This document shows, piece by piece, positions 22,501 through 27,507 of a DNA stretch of 27,507 nt. Below the pieces are notes generated by a model, which was not told where the DNA came from, searched no databases, and was given only the letters and a program-made list of their open reading frames with translations. Numbering within the stretch: the stretch's first letter is position 1; each line of letters starts with the position of its first letter. Position numbers and translations under genes: made by a program. The DNA comes from Lachnospiraceae bacterium (GTDB lineage Bacteria > Bacillota_A > Clostridia > Lachnospirales > Lachnospiraceae): contig JAQUUB010000054.1 of the NCBI GenBank assembly GCA_028694115.1, positions 1-27,507 of the forward strand, in the 5' to 3' direction.

Positions 22501-23286
22501 ATGAAAAGAAAACCTCGAACATTATTAACAGCCCTACTAATCTGTATTGCTCTATTATCTTCTAGTTGTGGACAAAAACAAGTAGCAAACAATACTGGAA
22601 GTGATAACACCAATTCAGAATCACACTCAACTACAAAAGAAGACACAGAACCTTCTACTGACACTCCTACTGAAACACCAGTAACAGAGGAAAGCAGTTC
22701 CAATGATATTATTCTAAGTAATACATATTGTACTAAATTTGGGGAAGTAAATGCAATTACCTATCCTCAGTTCATCTTCGACTACCCTAATAATTGGACT
22801 GTCACCCAAGAGGAAGTTACTCAGACAGGCGAAAATGTAACACTTGCCAATGAGAGAGGTGCGGAAATCAAATTTACACATATTGGCGGTGTTGCAGAGG
22901 GCACTCTTGACAGTGGTGGTTCAACTACAGATATGTCCAGAGTAGAAGTTTCTTCCATTGCTGACGCATCTTTCACACCTAATTATGTACAGGCAACAGA
23001 TTACTCATCTTTAGGGAAGTTCGTAGTAGCAAAGTTAAAGACCACAGGCTACCTAGATATGATAAGTGGTTCTGATTTCACCGATGTTGATGGTGCAACT
23101 TCTTATGCTGTATTACCAGAATCAAGACTGGGAACGGATGATGATGTAAGACAAGCCTTTGAAACTGAATTTTCCTTTTGGTATAGCGACTATATTTCTT
23201 TGATTGCTAATGCTCCAGATGGACAATTTACAGAGCAGGAAGAACTAGAAGTGCAACAGATTCTTGCGAGTTTTAGAACAGAATAG
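22501..23286 (+). CDS. Secreted lipoprotein (cargo partner)
   Basis: A 261-residue lipoprotein. A type II signal peptide (LLTALLICIALLSSSC) has its lipobox cysteine at residue 23, followed by about 50 residues of Ser/Thr/Glu linker. A globular domain starts with YPQFIFDYPNNWTVTQEE, an F-x-x-D-x-P-x-x-W motif found in many Firmicutes surface proteins of unknown role and in the fragment encoded at 19226-19741. Once lipidated it would sit on the outer face of the membrane. A ribosome site (GAAAGGAAACC) lies shortly before the ATG. It is followed by a strong terminator and is co-transcribed with the 733-aa membrane protein gene. Confidence 0.75.
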   Translation: MKRKPRTLLTALLICIALLSSSCGQKQVANNTGSDNTNSESHSTTKEDTEPSTDTPTETPVTEESSSNDIILSNTYCTKFGEVNAITYPQFIFDYPNNWTVTQEEVTQTGENVTLANERGAEIKFTHIGGVAEGTLDSGGSTTDMSRVEVSSIADASFTPNYVQATDYSSLGKFVVAKLKTTGYLDMISGSDFTDVDGATSYAVLPESRLGTDDDVRQAFETEFSFWYSDYISLIANAPDGQFTEQEELEVQQILASFRTE

Positions 23287-23299
23287 CTAAAATATAATC

Positions 23300-23340
23300 A
23301 AGGGATATTCCAACACAGTAGATGGAGTATCCCTTTTTTA
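23300..23340 (+). terminator. Rho-independent terminator of the cargo operon
   Basis: The stem AAGGGATATTCC/GGAGTATCCCTT (one mismatch, 12-base loop) is followed directly by TTTTTTATT. It lies 13 bases past the lipoprotein stop codon. This is the clearest terminator in the window. Confidence 0.85.
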
Positions 23341-23545
23341 TTAGTTATTTTAATTTTTTTGAACGTGTCCTCTTTATTTGGTCGTAAATTGGTCGTAAAT
23401 TTTATCTTTCATTCACTGAAACCCTTGGTTTTACTGGACTTATTTATCCAAGCTCTTCATCGTCGGGAACAATAATATATCATAAAAACACGATATTGTC
23501 ATATCAATCTCTTCAAAAAACGTGTAGTATGCGTGTAGTAGAGTA
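23341..23545. repeat. Right end of element 1: arm repeats and a tandem 11-bp repeat
   Basis: Two GTGTAGTA octamers (23522-23529, 23533-23540) match the three at the left end and are 11 bases apart. Farther inside, the 11-mer TTGGTCGTAAA is tandemly repeated (23378-23399). A 19-bp stretch at 23423-23441 matches 17 of 19 bases of the phosphatase leader at 23644-23662. No gene is seen in this stretch. Confidence 0.5.
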
Positions 23546-23566
23546 AAATTAAAATTTCAAATCCGC

Positions 23567-23632
23567 TTAAATACTAGCTTTGAAGTCTCCTTTAATCATG
23601 TTGCCGTGGCAACAGAAAAGTATCTTAATCAT
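23567..23632 (-). pseudogene. Displaced 5' stub of the phosphatase gene
   Basis: A good ribosome site (AAGGAG, 9 bases) precedes an ATG at 23632 that opens MIKILFCCHGN, almost identical to the phosphatase N-terminus MIKVLFICHGN. The frame leaves the family after Asn11, precisely at the 14-bp repeat, and ends at a TAA after 21 codons (MIKGDFKASI). It is the 5' end supplied by element 2, or the earlier occupant, before element 1 inserted between it and the rest of the gene. If translated it gives a 21-residue peptide with half of the P-loop. Confidence 0.8.
23598..23611. repeat. Middle attachment repeat shared by elements 1 and 2
   Basis: This is the second exact copy of ATGTTGCCGTGGCA (first at 13240). 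Here the dyad is longer, GTTGCC-GT-GGCAAC. It separates the right end of element 1 from the integrase-proximal end of element 2, so the two elements are in tandem at one target. A third copy is expected to the right of the window. Confidence 0.78.
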
Positions 23633-23749
23633 CTATTAAAACTCCTTGTTTTTACTGGATTTCCTTGACTTATCGGCATTCTGTGAAAATTTGTGCTATC
23701 ACTTTCTCTGGCATATCCTGACATAAATCCGCATATCTTAGCCATCAAA

Positions 23750-23770
23750 AGTAGTAAAAAAAGTAGTAAA
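23750..23770 (+). repeat. Integrase arm-type repeats, left end of element 2
   Basis: AGTAGTAAA occurs at 23750-23758 and 23762-23770, 12 bases apart. They sit between the att repeat and the integrase stop codon, the same position as the GTGTAGTA repeats of element 1. The shared TAGTA core suggests related but distinct arm-binding specificities. Confidence 0.55.
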
Positions 23771-23792
23771 TTGATGAGTTTTTTTGATTTTA

Positions 23793-25007
23793 CTACTCGC
23801 CATTTATAACCCGTTTTAGTTCTTCTTCTGCGTCCTCAAAGCCTATGTGCGTATAAGTATTCAATGTAACACTTATGTCTGAATGTCCCATGATGTACTG
23901 CAATGTCTTTGGGTTCATTCCGCTTTTCGCCATGTTGGGACAAAATGTATGTCTGCACACATGAGGGGTAACTTTAGGCATTTGCACTTTATAGATACTG
24001 TTGTACTTCTGGCAGATATGCTGGAAATATTTTTCCCAATGCAATGCAACCATTGGCATTCCATTCTTGTCCAGATACAGGAATCCATGATACCGCTTTC
24101 CATCTTTCGCTTTTATCATCGGCTCAACTTTGGGTTTATTCCTATTAGATATGATACGTTTAAAACATTCGTACACATCATCAGACATCGGAATATTTCT
24201 TGTACCGCTAGTTGTCTTTGTATCTTCAATGATATACTCCATATTTCTTTTTCTCTGCAACTGGTGGTCTACAATTATTTTTCTGTGTTTCAAATCCACC
24301 TCATGTGTAGTCAATCCAACAAACTCTGAAATACGAAGTCCTGTTTTGAATAAGATATAAATACCATCATAGTATCTACTAAAATGCTTATCGTTTTTCA
24401 CAAATTCCAGAAATGCTCTTTCTTGTTTTCTTGTAATCGCTTCTCTTGTCACACTGTCATTTACAACAACAGTTGCAAGTTGAAACTCAAATGGATTCTT
24501 GCGTATTAAATCATCATCAAACGCCATCTGAAATGCAGGTCGTATAACCCCTCTGACCGAATGTATTGTACTATATCCTCGCCCATTTTTTTGTAATTTA
24601 ATGAGCCAGCCTTTAGCGTCAGATAGTTTAACTCTGTCAATTCGCTGTTTCCCGAAATCTTCTTTCTTAATAATATTAAGAACAAAATTATAATTGGCTT
24701 CGGTGTTGTGTTTTACACCTGTTTTTTGCAAGAGATATTTTCTTGTCAAATCCAACACCGTCATATCGCCACCACGGGGTACAATCTCATCGTCAATATC
24801 TTTCTGGATTATCTTTTCCTTTTCTCTAAGAGAAATATCGCTTCTCTTTCCTGCTGGTAATTTATCAGTCTTTTCTAACTTCCAGCTATAAACAAATTGC
24901 TGTTGTCCATTTGAATCAATATATTTATACGCATATCGTCCATCTTTGCGTTGGCTATCTCCGTTGCGAAGAATGCGATTCTTGTTATCTCGTCTTTTCA
25001 CGCTCAT
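23793..25007 (-). CDS. int: Tyrosine recombinase/integrase of element 2 (Tn916 Int family)
   Basis: A 404-residue integrase; Tn916 Int is 405. The N-terminal arm-binding domain SVKRRDNKNRILRNGDSQRK matches Tn916 closely, including the longer SWKLEKTDKLPAGKRSDISL hinge that element 1's integrase lacks. Catalytic residues are Arg225 (KTGLRISEF), His349 and Arg352 (PHVCRHTF), His375 (GHSDIS) and Tyr385 (LNTYTH). The ATG at 25007 is preferred, with AAAGGAG 8 bases upstream; the frame extends to 25076 without a better site. Its 3' end is about 180 bases from the att repeat. Tn916 itself inserts at many AT-rich sites, whereas this enzyme appears to use a fixed coding-sequence target. Confidence 0.95.
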   Translation of the reverse strand: MSVKRRDNKNRILRNGDSQRKDGRYAYKYIDSNGQQQFVYSWKLEKTDKLPAGKRSDISLREKEKIIQKDIDDEIVPRGGDMTVLDLTRKYLLQKTGVKHNTEANYNFVLNIIKKEDFGKQRIDRVKLSDAKGWLIKLQKNGRGYSTIHSVRGVIRPAFQMAFDDDLIRKNPFEFQLATVVVNDSVTREAITRKQERAFLEFVKNDKHFSRYYDGIYILFKTGLRISEFVGLTTHEVDLKHRKIIVDHQLQRKRNMEYIIEDTKTTSGTRNIPMSDDVYECFKRIISNRNKPKVEPMIKAKDGKRYHGFLYLDKNGMPMVALHWEKYFQHICQKYNSIYKVQMPKVTPHVCRHTFCPNMAKSGMNPKTLQYIMGHSDISVTLNTYTHIGFEDAEEELKRVINGE

Positions 25008-25150
25008 TCTCCATGCTCCTTTCATGTAAAAGAGCCTCGCACGATATGTTAATATTATACCATATACAAGGCTCATTTTCTATTGAGTTATACGGTTTTT
25101 GCTACTTTTAAAATGTCGAACATGCGTGATTTTCAAAGAATAATTACAAA

Positions 25151-25356
25151 TCATATTGATGTAGTTTCCTCTAAAAACGCTTCAAATTGCTTTCTTTTTA
25201 TCTGTAAACGATTCCCATTCATAATTACCCAATTTGAATTTTTATTTTCTTCTGCAATTCTTCGCAACTTTTTTCGCCTATACGAAAATATTGGGACGCT
25301 TCTTCCACTGTTAAAGAATAACGCTCCCAAATAGGCACACCTGTATTACTATTCAT
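25151..25356 (-). pseudogene. xis: Excisionase of element 2 (Tn916 Xis-like) with a -1 frameshift
   Basis: GGAGG lies 10 bases before an ATG at 25356. Frame 1 gives [20 protein letters not shown] then SQYFRIGEK. Here a run of six A (minus strand, about 25270-25275) shifts the reading, and frame 1 soon stops. In the next frame the protein continues [20 protein letters not shown] and on to the end at 25151, the expected remainder of a 67-68-residue Xis. The span of 206 bases is one short of a multiple of three, confirming the loss of one base (seven A would restore it). Either the gene is inactive, ribosomal slippage on the A-run rescues it, or the base is an assembly error. Confidence 0.8.
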
Positions 25357-25743
25357 ATCATAAGTACCTCCATTTTTATATTAAACAATCGAATGGCTTT
25401 GGCAGCTCCACTGGACTTTCACCATTCCCATTCTTGTGGGTGAACCGTGTCATACGGGTGTATCATTATTCAAATATACAGGTCGTGGCAGTGACCTTTC
25501 CAACAGTCACTTGTGATACACTGGCATTGTCGCTCGTTTTTCTCCCTCCTTTACAGGTCATGGCGTTCCAGTCCACAGGCTCGCTGTATATCTAACGTAT
25601 CCGATTGTTTTATTCAGTTGTCAAAGAACTCACGACTGTACTTGCCAGTCTATGAAAACCCACTATTAAAATAATGAATTTTCATAGAATGGCAAACGGA
25701 GCAAATGGAAAGGGGGGAACATGCTCCGTCTGCGTTTCTAAGG
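25357..25743. other. Gene-free stretch between xis and orf8-like, with a 17-bp inverted repeat
   Basis: No convincing gene. The main structure is a pair of 17-base arms, 25642-25658 and 25679-25695 (TTGCCAGTCTATGAAAA against its complement, one mismatch) with a 20-base AT-rich loop. On the minus strand TTTGACA lies near 25620. Related motifs TACAGGTCGTGGC and TACAGGTCATGGC repeat at about 25479 and 25553. The leader position upstream of xis-int suggests attenuation or a control site for excision genes. Confidence 0.45.
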
Positions 25744-25977
25744 CTAAATCACGATAATTTCAAAATGAGTTATCATATCCATAACTGCCGCCTGTATTCT
25801 GCCTTTTAATTCAGAATCCACAACCATATAAATATTTCCGTATTCGTCATACAATGGTCGTAGACTTAATTTGGATATGTACCCGTCATAGTGATTCAAT
25901 ATTTCCTGTATCGCCGCTTCATCTCCATTAGAAGCAGCAACGATTACTGGAAATGGTATCTGTTGTTTTTCTGTCAA
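25744..25977 (-). CDS. Tn916 Orf8-like helix-turn-helix protein, 77 aa
   Basis: A 77-residue protein of the conjugative-transposon helix-turn-helix family (Tn916 Orf8). PFPVIVAASNGDEAAIQEIL matches the N-terminal HTH-like helices, followed by NHYDGYISKLSLRPLYDEYG. It starts with TTG three bases after the Orf7-like stop codon, and GGAGG 8 bases upstream lies in the end of that gene, so translation is coupled. In Tn916 the orf7-orf8 pair is transcribed by read-through and raises expression of xis-int and the transfer genes. The same role is expected here. Confidence 0.8.
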   Translation of the reverse strand: MTEKQQIPFPVIVAASNGDEAAIQEILNHYDGYISKLSLRPLYDEYGNIYMVVDSELKGRIQAAVMDMITHFEIIVI

Positions 25978-25980
25978 GGC

Positions 25981-26394
25981 TTATTCCTCCATCAATTTTC
26001 GTATTTCTTCCAGCGTACTTGTCCTGTGACGATAGACTGTAGTGCGTACCACATTCATTAACTCGCCAATTTCAGCGTCCGACATATCCATAAAATATGA
26101 CAACAAAATAATATTTCGCTTTCTCTCTGGTATACTTTTGAGAGCTTTGCTTAACTGGTCGTCACTTACCTGTACTTCCATGCCAAGAACATTGAAAGCT
26201 GTATAATCGCTGGAATATGTGTCATGGACACCGAACTTATTCAACTCCATATCTGAAATATCAGAAAATGTAGCTTCATGTTTCAAGCGTCTGGCAATTC
26301 CACGCTGATACTTTTTTGCAGCTCTTTTGATAACTTTTTTCGTTAGACAATCAAACTGTGCTTGAATCGCCTGCTCGAAAGAAGATGACTTCAT
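25981..26394 (-). CDS. Tn916 Orf7-like sigma-70-family regulator, 137 aa
   Basis: A 137-residue protein of the ECF/sigma-70-like family found in conjugative transposons. The N-terminal FEQAIQAQFDCLTKKVIKRA is typical, with a central linker. A region-4 DNA-binding domain follows (LKSIPERKRNIILLSYFMDM, then SDAEIGELMNVVRTTVYRHR). AAAGGAGGTGA precedes the ATG at 26394. It is followed by the Orf8-like gene with a 3-base gap. As in Tn916 it should activate its own operon and the excision genes; a terminator-like hairpin upstream (26530-26571) would need to be read through from cargo promoters. Confidence 0.85.
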   Translation of the reverse strand: MKSSSFEQAIQAQFDCLTKKVIKRAAKKYQRGIARRLKHEATFSDISDMELNKFGVHDTYSSDYTAFNVLGMEVQVSDDQLSKALKSIPERKRNIILLSYFMDMSDAEIGELMNVVRTTVYRHRTSTLEEIRKLMEE

Positions 26395-27297
<903 letters not shown>

Positions 27298-27316
27298 TCT
27301 TCCTTTTTACTTCCTT

Positions 27317-27507
27317 TTAAATTGAAATTTTTAACTTTTGAAAACTTTCATCACTAATAATATGTTCCATTTGACAAGCGTCCGATTCAGCTTGCTTTGG
27401 TTCTACCCCTATATCAATAAGATATTGGGTAAAAAAACAGTGTCGTTCATAGATTTTTTCTGCTACAGCTTGTCCACTTTCTGTCAAATGTAATAGACCA
27501 TTATTAT
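27317..27507 (-). CDS. DtxR/MntR-family metal-dependent regulator, C-terminal part (runs off window)
   Basis: The last 63 codons of a leftward gene. LLHLTESGQAVAEKIYERHC is the end of the winged helix and start of the dimerisation domain. QAESDACQMEHIISDESFQK is the hallmark metal-binding stretch of DtxR/IdeR/MntR proteins (Glu and His of the MEH motif, with the preceding RH). The 5' end lies beyond 27507. Such a regulator senses Fe(II) or Mn(II) and represses metal-uptake genes. As cargo in the position where Tn916 has tet(M), it suggests that the element carries a metal-uptake module farther right. Confidence 0.8.
   Translation of the reverse strand, partial: NNGLLHLTESGQAVAEKIYERHCFFTQYLIDIGVEPKQAESDACQMEHIISDESFQKLKISI

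Larger units (their letters stand above)
13240..23611. mobile_element. Element 1: 10.4-kb integrated mobilizable element (Int/Xis/Rep_2/FtsK type)
   Basis: Bounded by the 14-bp direct repeats. In order from the left it has arm-type integrase repeats, a tyrosine integrase, Xis, a disrupted small gene, a Rep_2 HUH initiator with its nick-site hairpin, a two-span membrane protein, an FtsK/TcpA-like ATPase and a 104-aa protein, all leftward. A divergent regulator then follows, with cargo (RHH repressor, large membrane protein, lipoprotein). It has no type IV secretion genes. The gene set resembles integrative mobilizable elements that use a Rep-like relaxase plus TcpA-type coupling protein and borrow a helper's conjugation channel. 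It is AT-richer than the operon to its left. Confidence 0.75.

Noticed and set aside
13437..23611. Alternative genetic code (TGA = Trp) for element 1
   Set aside because: Int and other element genes use TGG for Trp and end at normal stops; only one small gene has internal TGA codons.
25083..25334. Rightward 83-codon frame
   Set aside because: It is the antisense of the frameshifted xis, whose Tn916-type protein similarity is clear on the other strand.
25376..25600. Possible TnpW-like small frame on the minus strand (ending VTVGKVTATTCIFE)
   Set aside because: The ribosome site AAAGGAGGGAG lies inside the frame and too far from any ATG in frame; similarity is too weak.

Overview
The window reads as a low-GC, strictly anaerobic gut-type Clostridium relative, most likely Lachnospiraceae. 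The evidence is the 2-hydroxyacyl-CoA dehydratase-type and CO-dehydrogenase-type genes, AGGAGG-type ribosome sites, frequent TTG/GTG starts and Tn916-family mobile DNA. The genus cannot be fixed from the sequence alone.

Layout. (1) 1-690: the end of an unidentified inserted element (hairpin-rich, no gene) abutting a 5' fragment of an AraC-type regulator. (2) 692-2906, leftward: an alpha/alpha-toroid (prenyltransferase/squalene-cyclase-like) protein, a CPBP intramembrane protease homologue and a membrane-anchored XRE regulator. (3) 3182-13274, leftward: a tightly packed gene run. In transcription order it encodes a low-molecular-weight protein tyrosine phosphatase, two small conserved proteins (one Nif11-like), a CooC-type ATPase, two 2-hydroxyacyl-CoA-dehydratase-family subunits, their ATP-dependent activator, a 51-residue membrane peptide, a protein resembling only the middle domain of acetyl-CoA synthase, a MATE transporter and an 85-aa protein. 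A ThuA-like protein and two SDR proteins follow. CooC, an activator, a dehydratase-type pair and an AcsB-like domain together suggest an uncharacterised ATP-driven low-potential metalloenzyme. No CoA-transferase, acyl-CoA dehydrogenase or complete CODH/ACS lies nearby.

(4) 13240-23611: a 10.4-kb integrated element. It has a Tn916-type integrase and Xis, a Rep_2 (pMV158/pE194-type) HUH initiator, a hairpin whose loop carries the family nick sequence, an FtsK/TcpA-like ATPase, accessory proteins, a divergently read regulator and membrane/lipoprotein cargo. (5) 23598 to the window end: the left part of a second, Tn916-like element (Int, frameshifted xis, Orf8-like, Orf7-like sigma, nonsense-mutated Orf9-like regulator, DtxR-type cargo).

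The two elements sit in tandem at one site, a 14-bp repeat over the codons for the catalytic P-loop of the phosphatase. Each element end carries a substitute start codon and first codons, so the phosphatase frame is rebuilt. A displaced 5' stub remains at 23567-23632. Because the phosphatase heads the metalloenzyme gene run, the element end may also supply the promoter for that operon.
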